In this document: positions 26,778 through 35,670 of the stretch, piece after piece
Layout: each line of letters opens with the position of its first letter
Position numbering within the stretch: position 1 is the first letter of the stretch
Assembly: GCA_963822955.1 (NCBI GenBank)
Contig: CAWGJS010000007.1
Location: 1-64,000 of the forward strand
Direction: 5' to 3'
Source: JAJYUU01 sp963822955
Lineage (GTDB): Bacteria; Actinomycetota; Actinomycetes; Streptosporangiales; Streptosporangiaceae
Length of the DNA stretch: 64,000 bases
The notes under the pieces: generated by a model
Databases searched by the model: none
What the model was told of the DNA's origin: nothing
The model's input: the letters and a program-made list of their open reading frames with translations, nothing else
Made by a program: the position numbers and the translations under genes

Positions 26778-28205
26778 TTACGCTCCCTGTCCGTCCGCGG
26801 CGGCCAGCGCCGGCTTCCGCACGGCCTCCTGGCCGATAGCGACCTTGCGGAGCACGTAGTACAGGACACCGGCGACCACGAATCCGACGTAGAAAGCGAG
26901 GTCAGCGCCCTTTAGGGCGGTCGCGATCGGGCCGACGATGATCGAGGTGTCCATGAACGGCACCATGACCCCGAACGCCACGCAGAACGCGACGATCGCC
27001 GGCCAGCCGTTGCCGAGCCTGCGGAAGTTCAGCGCGCCGCGCAGGTACGACGGCGTGTACTTGTCCTTGTTGTAATGCCAGTCGATCATCACGATCGCGC
27101 AGAACGGGGCGATCCAGTACGAGGTGAACAGCAGCAGGTTCTCGAACTTGCCCGAGGTGTCGCCCGCGTTCATGTACAGGATCGCGCCGAACGCGAGGAC
27201 GGCGACGATCGCGGCAGTGATCGGCCGCTTCACCCGGGCGCCGAGCGCCTGGAACGCCAGCGAGCCGGTGTAGTCGTTCATGGAGTTCGATGCGATGGCC
27301 CCGAACACGATCGCGATCAGCGCCAGCACGCCCAGGAACCCGCCGCCCATCAGCGTGCGCACGCCGGCGGCGGTCTGGTTGCCGAGCACGCTCGCCCCGG
27401 CGAGCCCGATGCCCTCGACCCACACGTACGAGGCAGTCAGGCCCAGCATCGTGTACCAGAAGATGGCGGCCTTGGAAGAGCCGGGTTTCATGTAGCGGCT
27501 GTAGTCGGAGGCGTACGACGCCCAGGAAATGCCCTCGGACAGCGCGATGGTCACCATCAGCACGAACGCGCCGACCAGGGTCGCGCCGTGCACGGTGTTG
27601 TGCGGCAGCACCACGTGATGCTGGAAGATCTTTACCGAGAGCACGACGAACAGCACGATCAGGATCGCCGAGCCCCACTCCTGCACACGATGCACGAACT
27701 CGTAGCCGAACACGCTGATCGCGCCCTCGAGCGCCAGCACGACCAGCACACCGAGCCAGAACGGCACGTGGAACAGCAGCTGAGCGGCCTGCCCGCCGAA
27801 CAGCCCGACCAGCGCGTCCCAGGCGATCGAGGACAGCCACTGCACCGCGCCGGGCAGCACGATGGTCTTCCCGAACGGGAGCCTGGCGAGCGGCACCTGG
27901 GCGGTGCCCGTCTTCGGCCCCCAGGTGCACAGGATCGCCACCGGCAGCGCGCCGATGATCGTGCCCACGACTATGGCGACGAGACCGAGCCCGAACCCGA
28001 GGCCGAACACCACGGCGAGCGTGCCGGCGAAGACGCCTGACAGCTCCATGTTGGGGGTGAACCACACGGTGAACATGCGGTACACCCCGCCGTAGCGGTG
28101 CTCCTCCGGGATCGGAGCCATGCCCTGGCCTTCCAGGACCATGTCTCCGGTGCGGGTTGGGCGAACGCCCTCGAAGACCCGCAGTTCGTCTGTGGCCTCG
28201 GTCAT
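26778..28205 (-). CDS. NCS1-family nucleobase/hydantoin/HMP-type permease
   Basis: 475 residues with about 12 hydrophobic helices. Family-typical segments: N-terminal EEHRYGGVYRMFTVWFTPNM, GALPVAILCTWGPKTGTAQ, ISWASYASDYSRYMKPGSS, FGAIASNSMNDYTGSLAFQA, and FTSYWIAPFCAIVMIDWHYN. NCS1 carriers take up purines, pyrimidines, hydantoins, allantoin and thiamin-related pyrimidines by cation symport. First gene of the long minus-strand operon; ATG 28205 has GGAGGGAACC in front. It defines the substrate class (a small N-heterocycle) for the whole cluster. Confidence 0.9.
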   Translation of the reverse strand: MTEATDELRVFEGVRPTRTGDMVLEGQGMAPIPEEHRYGGVYRMFTVWFTPNMELSGVFAGTLAVVFGLGFGLGLVAIVVGTIIGALPVAILCTWGPKTGTAQVPLARLPFGKTIVLPGAVQWLSSIAWDALVGLFGGQAAQLLFHVPFWLGVLVVLALEGAISVFGYEFVHRVQEWGSAILIVLFVVLSVKIFQHHVVLPHNTVHGATLVGAFVLMVTIALSEGISWASYASDYSRYMKPGSSKAAIFWYTMLGLTASYVWVEGIGLAGASVLGNQTAAGVRTLMGGGFLGVLALIAIVFGAIASNSMNDYTGSLAFQALGARVKRPITAAIVAVLAFGAILYMNAGDTSGKFENLLLFTSYWIAPFCAIVMIDWHYNKDKYTPSYLRGALNFRRLGNGWPAIVAFCVAFGVMVPFMDTSIIVGPIATALKGADLAFYVGFVVAGVLYYVLRKVAIGQEAVRKPALAAADGQGA

Positions 28206-28285
28206 GGTTCCCTCCTGTCCGCGATGGCAGCGACCGCTGCGCACGCGCTGCCAAGCACCTCCATGTCCGGGCGGGCACCCGAAAT

Positions 28286-28316
28286 GCGATCGCAGATAAG
28301 ATATATCCGATCGCAA
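28286..28316. promoter_or_regulatory. Candidate operator of the catabolic operon
   Basis: AT-rich island in a GC-rich intergenic region. CGATCGCA occurs at 28287-28294 and again at 28308-28315, exactly 21 bp apart (two helical turns), flanking GATAAGATATATC (28295-28307), itself an imperfect palindrome. It lies ~80 bp before the NCS1 permease start and between divergent genes. Likely bound by a dimeric regulator, perhaps the operon's GntR protein. Confidence 0.5.
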
Positions 28317-28754
28317 AAATGAGTCAATGCCCCATGGAGATTGGATTCCTTCTGTTCAGGGCCTCACCTGAAAACGGATCTCATCCAGGCGCGGCAACGT
28401 CGGCAGAAAGGATCCTGATCACAGCGCAAGGAACTGCAGCGCTGTGGGTACCGCCGTGGCGACCGTCGGGCAGGTCGCTGCCGAGACCTGGCCCTGCATT
28501 CACAGGTCGCCGATTGATCAGGTCATCCTCGACTACGTCCAGAACGCCATCGGGCCCAGCGCGACGAAGGTGATACTCACCGCACCAGGCCGTCGCTAGG
28601 GAGAGCATCTCGCCAGTGCGGCGGACGGCGGGGCCGATAACTCGCATGTCATCCTGGTCTGCCAGAGGGCGCGTCGGCCGACGCCTGCGCTCCGGACATG
28701 CGTCGACCACTCTGCCGTCTCTGAGCGTGAAGCCCCCGGTGAAGGAAGAAGGTC
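28317..28754. other. Divergent intergenic region with a RelE-like relic
   Basis: No intact gene. Contains the operator at its left end and a decayed RelE-type 3' end (28498-28590, minus strand). The ribosome site GGAAGAAGG for the plus-strand hydrolase is at ~28742-28750. Confidence 0.5.
28498..28590 (-). pseudogene. RelE-family toxin 3' relic
   Basis: The minus-strand frame reads GEYHLRRAGPDGVLDVVEDD then LINRRPVN. This matches the end of RelE toxins (EYHLRxGxYRVLYVVEDDLI), and shares DNA similarity with the broken RelE at 6484-6702 (GGTGATACTC, CATCCTCGA blocks on the plus strand). No antitoxin gene or toxin N-terminus accompanies it. Confidence 0.4.
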
Positions 28755-30656
28755 ATGGCAGCAGCTGAGGACCCCAGTCGCAACGATTTCTTCCCGCCGA
28801 CGTCGCTGGAGAAGTCGGTCCGCGATCTCGGCGCCGACGCCGTCCGGTACCGCGCCGACTACATCATGCTGTCGATGCGTGATGGTGTGCGGCTAGCGAC
28901 GGTCGCGATCCGGCCCCGGGCCGAGGGCCGGTACCCGACGCTGATGCTCCGGAGCCCGTATGCGGAGACGTCGATTCACGAGGCGCTCAAACCGCTGGCC
29001 AGGGCGCAGTTCGAGCACGACTATGTGCTGATCGTGCAGAACGAGCGCGGGACGGAGTGGTCGGAGGGCGAGTTCGGGTTCCTGACCACGACGACCTCGG
29101 ACGCTCGGGACACGCTCGACTGGATCAGCGCGCAGGAGTGGACGAATGGGAAGGTAGGGCTGCTGGGCTGCTCGTCGACGGCCGAGAATCAGCTCAAGCT
29201 CGCGGCCATCGGACATCCGGCGCTGACGGCCTGCGTGCCGATGAGCTCGGGCGCGGGGGTCGGTAGCGTGCCGGGCGTGGACGGGTCGCAGGGCTGCTTC
29301 TACCACGGCGGCGTCCCGATGATCAAGACCTGGGCGCTTTGGCACGCGCCGTTCGGCGTCAGGCTGCGGCCGAAGCTGCCTGCCGAGGCTGAAGGCGACG
29401 AGCTGGCGCGCACGTTCCGGCGCTATTCGGTGAGCGTGCCCGATTTCCGGGTGCCCGACTACGCCAAGGCGCTTGACGAGTCCACTCTCGAGGCACCGAG
29501 CGGCCACGTGCTGCGCCGGATGGGCTCACCGCTCAGCGGCTATGAGACCTACATGGAAGAGGGGCCGAGCGGGCCGTCCTGGGAGACGGTCGACCTGATT
29601 GACGCCAGGCATACGGGCGCCACTCCGTCGCTCAACATCAACGGCTGGATGGACGTCGGCGCGTTCGAGACGGTAAAGCTGTTCGAGTTCCAGCAGCATC
29701 ACCCTGAGCAGTACCTGATCATGGCGCCCACGTCGCACTGCAGGATGCTGACGACCGAACCGAACGCCAAGCTCGGCGACCGCCCAGTAGGCGACAGCCG
29801 CTTCCCGTACGACGAGATCCTCATCTCCTGGTTTGATCGTTTCCTGCTGGACAAGCCCGACGCCTGGAAGCCGATGCCTAAGGTCCAGGTGTTCCTGCAG
29901 GGCGCCGCGACGTGGCTGACCGGCGAGTCCTGGCCCCTGCCCGAGACCGAGGACCGCACGCTGTATCTGACCAGCGGCGGCTCGGCGAACACGCTGTGGG
30001 GCGACGGCGCGCTGGAGCAAGCCATCGGCCCGGCAGGCACCGACGAATTCGTCGCCGACCCGCACAATCCGGTACCCTCCCTCGGCGGCGACCTGGCGAT
30101 GGGCACGCCAGTCTGCACTGACCAGCGCCCCGTAGAGTGCCGGGCGGACGTGCTGGTCTACAGCACTCCAGTGCTGACCGACCCGATCACGATCGCCGGC
30201 GACGTCCGCGCGGTCCTGTACGTCTCGGCGGATGTCGAAGACACCGACGTCTTCGTCAAGCTGCTCGACGTCTACCCCGACGGCACCGCTTACAACCTGG
30301 CTGACGGCTGCCTGCGGCTCCGGTACCGTCGCGGCCTGGACAAGCCGGAAAAGCTGGTACCCGGCGAGATCGTCCAGATCGAGATCAAGGGCATAACGAC
30401 GGCCAACCACTTCCCGGCCGGGCATCGCCTGCGTATCGAGGTGGCCGGCTCCAACTTTCCGCTGGCGGACCGGAACTGGCATGGCTGGGAACGAAACGAT
30501 CTCGCCACCGACGGGCCTGTAGCGCACATCACGCTGCACCACGGCGCGGGACGGGAGTCGGCACTGGTCTACCGCGCGTACACCGGCGACGTGACAGTCG
30601 GCGCGCCGATGGCGGTGCTGCGCGAACAGGCCGAGGCCGCGCGGCAAGAGGCCTGA
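28755..30656 (+). CDS. CocE/NonD family hydrolase (X-Pro dipeptidyl-peptidase S15-like)
   Basis: 633 residues. Alpha/beta-hydrolase: IMLSMRDGVRLATVAIRPRA at the N-terminus, nucleophile region GKVGLLGCSSTAENQLKLAA (nucleophilic Ser in G-C-S-S, unusual versus the common G-x-S-Y/W), NINGWMDVG with the acidic residue, and MAPTSHCRM with His. The C-terminal ~200 residues form the jelly-roll domain (DPITIAGDVRAVLYVSADVE, HFPAGHRLRIEVAGSNFP) standard for cocaine-esterase/S15 proteins. Hydrolyses esters or amides. ATG 28755 preceded by GAAGGAAGAAGG. Divergent from the heterocycle operon and may release its substrate from an ester or amide; inference. Confidence 0.88.
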   Translation: MAAAEDPSRNDFFPPTSLEKSVRDLGADAVRYRADYIMLSMRDGVRLATVAIRPRAEGRYPTLMLRSPYAETSIHEALKPLARAQFEHDYVLIVQNERGTEWSEGEFGFLTTTTSDARDTLDWISAQEWTNGKVGLLGCSSTAENQLKLAAIGHPALTACVPMSSGAGVGSVPGVDGSQGCFYHGGVPMIKTWALWHAPFGVRLRPKLPAEAEGDELARTFRRYSVSVPDFRVPDYAKALDESTLEAPSGHVLRRMGSPLSGYETYMEEGPSGPSWETVDLIDARHTGATPSLNINGWMDVGAFETVKLFEFQQHHPEQYLIMAPTSHCRMLTTEPNAKLGDRPVGDSRFPYDEILISWFDRFLLDKPDAWKPMPKVQVFLQGAATWLTGESWPLPETEDRTLYLTSGGSANTLWGDGALEQAIGPAGTDEFVADPHNPVPSLGGDLAMGTPVCTDQRPVECRADVLVYSTPVLTDPITIAGDVRAVLYVSADVEDTDVFVKLLDVYPDGTAYNLADGCLRLRYRRGLDKPEKLVPGEIVQIEIKGITTANHFPAGHRLRIEVAGSNFPLADRNWHGWERNDLATDGPVAHITLHHGAGRESALVYRAYTGDVTVGAPMAVLREQAEAARQEA

Positions 30657-31218
30657 CAACAATGCGGGGTTGGTGCTGTGCCTGCGACTGCTGTAGCGCA
30701 CGTGCACACCTGAAACGCGCGAACTTGGTGCGCCAGCCTTTTTCATTTTGATGTAGCGGCACGACACAGTGGACGTGTCCGGGACTCAGCGCACGCACAA
30801 CTGACGCGGGCGGCCAGAGAAAGAGGCACGACGCAGCGATGACAGTCTCAGCTCTGAGGCGAGGTCCGGCGCGACTCGCGCTGATCGGTGCCGGCGCGAT
30901 CGCATCCCACCACGATGCCACGATCGGCGAGACCGACGGGCCGAGCGCCTGTCCGTGGCGGTGGCCCGCAGTTCGGCGGGACCCCGGCCGGGACGGTCAG
31001 GCTCAAGGCCACCGCCTGATCATCGCGGGTGGTGTCGGCTCTTGATGATCTTGCGGTGGCCACGGGGTCCCTCTGGCTGGGTGGGAGGACATGCCCGCCA
31101 ACGGGAGATGGAACGGGATGGCACGCAATGGACCGCTACCTGGGTGTGAGCCCGTGAACTCGGCAATCGCGCGGGCAGCGGCCAGGCCACGTCGGCCGGA
31201 AGCGGACAGGAGATGAGC
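30657..31218. other. Gene-poor stretch with possible Gfo/Idh/MocA relic
   Basis: About 560 bp. From 30839 a plus-strand frame reads MTVSALRRGPARLALIGAGA then IASHHDATIGETDG, like the opening of a Gfo/Idh/MocA oxidoreductase with its Rossmann G-x-G-x-x-A loop; RLSVAVARSSAG follows in another frame, then homology ends. Weak evidence for a truncated oxidoreductase. Confidence 0.35.
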
Positions 31219-31908
31219 ATGACGCGCGTCAGGAACAAGACGGACGAAGAGCAGAGCTGGAAGGACGTCATGAGCAAGAGACCGGCGTCGTACCTGGTCT
31301 TAGTGCTGAGCGTGCTGGTGGCGCCGCTGGTCCTGGTGGGCCTGACGGGCCCGGCGGGGAGCGCGGCTACCGCGGCGGCTGCGACGTCGTTCGGGGCCAG
31401 GCTGACCGGCCAGAGCCAGCCCTCCAACGCCGAGAACGGCCAGTCGTGCGATGAAAGCGCCGGAATCCGGCACGGTTCCACCTGCACCTGGGTGGCCATC
31501 AGCGCATTCGAGAACGGCAGCCATTTCACGGCCCCGAAGACCGGAACCGTCCGGCACGTGAAGCTGGTGTCGTGCACGGCCGGGAAATTCCGGCTCCAGC
31601 TGGCCAGGGCCAACCCGGCCACCCGCAAGGCCAAGATCGTGGTCAACGGCCCGGAGATCAGCTACCACGGCCAGAGCCCGTGCGGGGGCGCCAGCGGCGA
31701 CCACTACGTCGTCCAGAGCTTCCGGGTCAGCCTGCATGTCACCAAGGGTGACTACATCGCCATCAGGGCACGATCCACCGGAACGCTGTCGTGCTCGGGC
31801 GGCGACGGCTTCCTGCTGTACGCCCCGCCGCTGCCCGTGGGCGGTCACCTCAAGAAGTCCCACTCAGGGGCCAGCTGCGACCTGCTGGTCCAGCTCAGCT
31901 ACAGGTAA
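31219..31908 (+). CDS. Secreted cysteine-rich hypothetical protein
   Basis: 229 residues from ATG 31219, which has AGGAG at 6 nt; an internal ATG at 31270 (MSKRPASYLVLVLSVLVAPL) with GGAAGGA would give a more usual signal peptide and is equally possible. Signal sequence ends near GPAGSAATA. The mature part has six cysteines (GQSC, GSTC, LVSC, QSPC, TLSC, GASC), suggesting three disulfides, and is strand-rich with no enzyme motif. Family unknown to me. Likely exported and single-gene. Confidence 0.75.
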   Translation: MTRVRNKTDEEQSWKDVMSKRPASYLVLVLSVLVAPLVLVGLTGPAGSAATAAAATSFGARLTGQSQPSNAENGQSCDESAGIRHGSTCTWVAISAFENGSHFTAPKTGTVRHVKLVSCTAGKFRLQLARANPATRKAKIVVNGPEISYHGQSPCGGASGDHYVVQSFRVSLHVTKGDYIAIRARSTGTLSCSGGDGFLLYAPPLPVGGHLKKSHSGASCDLLVQLSYR

Positions 31909-32131
31909 GCGACGCCAGTCGCTTCCCTCATCGCATCCTGGGGACGTTCGCAAACGACGGGACTGGCACGACGCATCGGAGCCATCAGTCAGGCGGGTAG
32001 CTTCGGCCGGCCCGCTGGCTCGAGGCTCCGAAGGCGGAGTGAGGCTGGTCGGGCTATCGGGCCCCTTTTCCAAAAGATTTCTTCTGCCTGCCACGCGGAG
32101 GTCAGCGCCGTGGAAAGGGGAGGTGTGTCCG

Positions 32132-32604
32132 ATGACGCCCATATCGCAGGGGCGGGTCGAGTTGCGGCAGTCGACAGCGAACGTGCTCCAGGGCCCGATT
32201 CTGGTTGCGGTCGTCCTGCTCGCCGTCATAATCAGGCAGCTGTTCGTGCACCCGCCGAGCACAATCATCCTCGGCGTCTGCGCTGCGCTGATGGCCCTGG
32301 ACATCGTCTTCGCTGTGACTCCCTGCGCAACATCGGATCGACCTTGTTTGTGACCGCGGACGACATCACGTTCACTAGGCGGCAAAGACGGGGGAAGGGA
32401 ATGCCCGCTCCACAGGTCATCCAGCGCGCCGCGGGCACCGTACTCAGCTTTCGCATGGCCGCCAATGGCCCCATCGGCTATGAGAACACAGGCTACGCGC
32501 TTAAGCTGCGCGACAATGCCACCGGCGAGGAGGTGTATGCGGGCGCATTTGGCCGCCGCAAGGTCCAGCAGGCCTGCGAGTTGCAAGGATGGTCGTTCTC
32601 CTGA
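32132..32604 (+). pseudogene. Small membrane protein with PH-like tail, frameshifted
   Basis: ATG 32132 with GGAGG gives MTPISQGRVELRQSTANVLQ and two membrane helices (GPILVAVVLLAVIIRQLFV, TIILGVCAALMALDIVFAV). Near 32317 the frame breaks; the next frame continues sensibly as DSLRNIGSTLFVTADDITFT, YENTGYALKLRDNATGEEVY, QQACELQGWSFS to TGA 32604. One lost base after GTG would join them into a ~157-residue protein: two TM helices plus a small strand-rich domain. Function unknown. Confidence 0.55.
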
Positions 32605-32802
32605 CCGACCCGACAGGATGGGTACGGAAGTGGCGGCGGGCATCGGCGAAGACGGGGATCCCATCGGCTTCAATGCCATCAGCAGTCCCGCCGGACGGAG
32701 CGTTCTGACGCCAGCGCCACGCCAGCATGCAACGTGCATATGCCCAGGGCCGAACTGACCCCCACTGCCAGCGATAGCGGATGGGCAGAACGCGGCGTGC
32801 CG

Positions 32803-33274
32803 CTACCACCTGGTCAGCAGGTCCTGCTCGAGGATCGTCACGGCTGTTTCGCGGGTCTGGGTGGCGATCGTGATCGCGTCGGTCACGTCGTCTGCGGATG
32901 GGCCGGGCGCGGCGTTGCTGGGATACTCAAAGCCGTTGCGGGCGCGGCGGATGCGGCTGAACGACCGGAAGACGCGCACGGTGGAGCCAAATTGCGCCAC
33001 GGCTGCTTCCTGGATGGCGATATGGCCGCCGCGGCTGGTAGCGCGTAGCCCTTGGACAGCGAGCAGGCTGGCGGCGCTCTTGCGCAGCGCGTCATAGGCA
33101 AGCAGATATGCGCCCGACAGGTCACCCGATGCTGAGGCCGCGGCCGCCGACGCCAGGGTGGCGGCGAGCGTCATCAACGAGCAGCTGCGCCATCGCCCGG
33201 TCGGCGGTCACCTGCTGCAGCTCTCGTGCTGCCACCAGTTCGGTAATCTGATCGCGGCCCGGCTGCCAGGTCAT
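32803..33274 (-). pseudogene. HEPN-domain toxin-like protein, frameshifted
   Basis: ATG 33274 overlaps the HTH-NTase stop (ATGA). The first frame gives MTWQPGRDQITELVAARELQ and AMAQLLVDDARRH; near 33157 one extra base shifts the frame and the homologous continuation is LASAAAASASGDLSGAYLLA, YDALRKSAASLLAVQGLRAT, GGHIAIQEAAVAQFG, then the HEPN signature RIRRARNGFEYP and a final helix, ending at TAG 32803. Joined: ~156 residues, the usual size of these actinobacterial HEPN partners. HEPN proteins are ribonucleases or targets of AMPylation/nucleotidylation by the paired MNT protein. As read, the protein would stop after ~50 residues; a TTG at 33177 could start the second part. Confidence 0.65.
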
Positions 33275-33858
33275 TGCCGCCCGCCGTCAGGGAACACCGG
33301 GATGAGCGGCCGGGTGGTGACCTCAGTGTGGAAGCCATCACCGCCGCCACGCCACCACTGCGGCGAGCGCACCGTGACATTGACTTCTCGTGCCAGCCTG
33401 GACCCGGCTCGCTGCGCGGCGTCGTCTAGCTGGTCACGGTCTGGATTGCCGATGACCAGCACGTCGATGTCCGCCGGCGCCCGGCCCGGCTGCCCCGCGT
33501 AGCGAGCCGCCCACGACCCGAACAGGAAGACCCTCTCGATGCCGGGCAGGCCGGCGAGCTGCTCGGCAATGACCTGCCGGGGGCCGAAGGACCGGAGCAG
33601 CAGTTCAGTCAGCGGGCCGGTGATCGGCGAGTCCGCGGCGGTCACGAGCCTGGTATTGCCCAGCCTGCGCGAGGACACCACGCCCGCATCCTCGGCCCTG
33701 GCCATTTCCCGCTGGGCTGATGACAGCGACGCGCTGGTCTTGCCGGCCAGCTCGGTCAGCGACCACTCCCGCCCGGGCGTCAGGAGCACTAGCGTCAGCA
33801 GCTCTGCTTGCAGCCGGGAACGCAGCAGCGGGAGGAGCGGCGGCGGCTGAGCTTGCAT
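33271..33858 (-). CDS. HTH-nucleotidyltransferase (MNT-type antitoxin-like)
   Basis: 195 residues. Residues ~10-75: winged HTH (LTELAGKTSASLSSAQREMA, AGVVSSRRLGNTRLV). Residues ~100-190: minimal nucleotidyltransferase with the GSx and DxD active-site pair in ERVFLFGSWAARYAG and APADIDVLVIGNPD. In HEPN-MNT systems the MNT protein silences the HEPN RNase by nucleotide transfer; here the HTH fusion suggests it also represses its own promoter. Start ATG 33858 aligns with the edge copy; TATATT 7 nt upstream and no ribosome site indicate a leaderless mRNA. Its first 78 codons plus promoter are duplicated at 45596-45862. Confidence 0.8.
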   Translation of the reverse strand: MQAQPPPLLPLLRSRLQAELLTLVLLTPGREWSLTELAGKTSASLSSAQREMARAEDAGVVSSRRLGNTRLVTAADSPITGPLTELLLRSFGPRQVIAEQLAGLPGIERVFLFGSWAARYAGQPGRAPADIDVLVIGNPDRDQLDDAAQRAGSRLAREVNVTVRSPQWWRGGGDGFHTEVTTRPLIPVFPDGGRQ

Positions 33859-33891
33859 AACACGCAATATACATCCCACGATACGCAAGCG
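33625..33891. repeat. 267-bp dispersed direct repeat, copy A
   Basis: Nearly identical to 45596-45862 in the same orientation (constant offset of 11,971 bp, only scattered single-base differences). Covers the promoter and HTH-encoding first 78 codons of the HTH-NTase gene. Confidence 0.85.
33866..33871 (-). promoter_or_regulatory. -10 box of leaderless HTH-NTase promoter
   Basis: TATATT (minus strand) separated by 7 nt from the ATG at 33858; preserved in the copy at 45837-45842. TTGCGTATC and TTGCGTGTT half-sites flank it and could be the autoregulatory operator. Confidence 0.45.
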
Positions 33892-34461
33892 CTGGGATAT
33901 TGCTGTGGTCCCAGCCTGTCATGCCCACAGCGGCAAGAGCGAGCGATCCTTGGGTGCCAGTGGAGGCTGCGGGCACCGGCTCCGGCTGCCCTGTCACCGC
34001 TCGGATGGAGGGACGGTCGTCAGGTCACCGAGCAGGCCAGATGCGATGGACGGGACCGGCACGCCCAGCGCACGGAAACGGACCAGGATGGCGTTGGCGG
34101 TCGTCCGTCAGGTGGACCACTCGGGGCGGAGCACAGCCGTCGCGCACTCTTCCTCGGGTGCCGACTGCGCAGCCGCCAAAGCCTGATCGCGCAGCAGTCG
34201 GAGTGCAGATGCCAAGTCATTGTGTCGTTCGGTCGGCGAGGAATCGCATGCCATGGCTTGGCTCTATTGAGCAGGCGGCTCTTGCGGTAGGGCAGGGCGC
34301 GGCGGTCAGCTCGCGGCGGATAGTGACGCAGAGCCGCGGCACGCAACCATCAGGCACCTCGCGTCCACGCGCGCCGGCCGGAGAGCACTGCCTGCGGCGT
34401 GCTTGCCCACTCGAAGAGAGAGAGTTCTCACTCTCCGCCTTCACTTGCCTGCCGGTGCGGG
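33892..34461. other. Gene-poor stretch
   Basis: About 570 bp between HTH-NTase promoter and kbl. A minus-strand frame around 34125-34235 (DLASALRLLRDQALAAAQSA, ending LRPEWST) looks protein-like but is short and unidentified; probably another relic. Confidence 0.35.
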
Positions 34462-35643
34462 TCAGCTCATCTCGTCGCGGACCGCTGCGAAGGCCGCAGC
34501 CGCCGACTCGAGCTCAGCGCGCTCGTGTGCGGCTGACACCTGCGTCCGTATGCGGGCCTTGCCGACGGGGACGACCGGGTAGCTGAACCCGATGACGTAC
34601 ACCCCCCTCTGCAGGAGCAGGTCGGCCATCCGGCTCGCGCGTGCGGCATCGCCGATCATCACCGGGACGATCGGGTGGTCGCCGGGCAGGATGTCGAAGC
34701 CGAGATCCGTCATCCGCTGGCGGAACCATCGGGTGTTCTCACGGAGCCGGGCCCGCAGGTCGTCGCTGGCCTCGAGCAGATCGAGGACCTTGAGCGAGGC
34801 GCCGACCACCGCCGGGGCAACCGAGTTGGAGAAGAGGTACGGCCGCGAGCGCTGGCGAAGCAGGTCAATGATTTCCTTGCGGCCACTCGTGTAACCGCCG
34901 CTGGCGCCGCCAAGGGCCTTGCCCAGCGTGCCTGTGATTACGTCGACGCAGTTCGTGACGCCGTGCAGATCGGGCGTCCCGCGACCGCGGGCACCCACGA
35001 ACCCGACCGCGTGTGAGTCATCGACCATGACCATCGCCTGGTAGCGCTCGGCCAGCGCGCATATCTCGCCAAGCGGGGCGACATAGCCGTCCATCGAGAA
35101 CACGCCGTCGGTTGCGATGAGCCGGCGCCGGGCACTGTCGGCGGATCGCAGCTGTTCCTCCAGGTCGGCCATGTCGCGGTTGCGGTAACGCAGCCGCTTC
35201 GCCCGGCAGAGCCGGATGCCATCGATGATGGAAGCGTGGTTCAGCTCGTCGCTGATGACGGCATCCTGTTCACCCAGGATCGTCTCGAACAGCCCTCCGT
35301 TTGCGTCGAAGCACGACGAGTACAGGATGGTGTCCTCGGTACCGAGGAACTCCGAGATGCGATGCTCAAGCTGCTTGTGGACGTCCTGGGTGCCGCAGAT
35401 AAACCGGACGCTTGCCAGGCCGTAGCCCCACCGATCGAGAGCCTCCTTGGCGGCGGCGATGATCCGCGGATCGTCGGCCAGGCCCAGATAGTTGTTCGCA
35501 CACAGGTTCAGGACCTCGGCGCCATCCTGCACCCGGATGCTGGCCCCCTGCGGGGTCACGATGACGCGCTCGGCCTTAAACAAGCCATCCGCGCTGATCC
35601 TGTCAAGCTCCGCCCGGATCTCCTGGCTGACGGTAGTGAACAC
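34462..35643 (-). CDS. kbl: 2-amino-3-ketobutyrate CoA ligase (glycine C-acetyltransferase)
   Basis: 393 residues, the normal length. PLP-dependent alpha-oxoamine synthase: AEVLNLCANNYLGLADDPRI, YGLASVRFICGTQDVHKQLE, SDELNHASIIDGIRL, MVDDSHAVGFVGARGRG, PLP-binding Lys in ITGTLGKALGGASGGYTSG, and GKARIRTQVSAAHERAELE. Cleaves 2-amino-3-oxobutyrate with CoA to glycine and acetyl-CoA. Follows tdh by 27 nt, making the two-gene threonine-to-glycine pathway. GTG start at 35643 preceded by AGAGG-like bases. All catalytic features intact. Confidence 0.95.
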   Translation of the reverse strand: MFTTVSQEIRAELDRISADGLFKAERVIVTPQGASIRVQDGAEVLNLCANNYLGLADDPRIIAAAKEALDRWGYGLASVRFICGTQDVHKQLEHRISEFLGTEDTILYSSCFDANGGLFETILGEQDAVISDELNHASIIDGIRLCRAKRLRYRNRDMADLEEQLRSADSARRRLIATDGVFSMDGYVAPLGEICALAERYQAMVMVDDSHAVGFVGARGRGTPDLHGVTNCVDVITGTLGKALGGASGGYTSGRKEIIDLLRQRSRPYLFSNSVAPAVVGASLKVLDLLEASDDLRARLRENTRWFRQRMTDLGFDILPGDHPIVPVMIGDAARASRMADLLLQRGVYVIGFSYPVVPVGKARIRTQVSAAHERAELESAAAAFAAVRDEMS

Positions 35644-35670
35644 CTCTGGTCGGCCCCTTGCAATCGTCGT

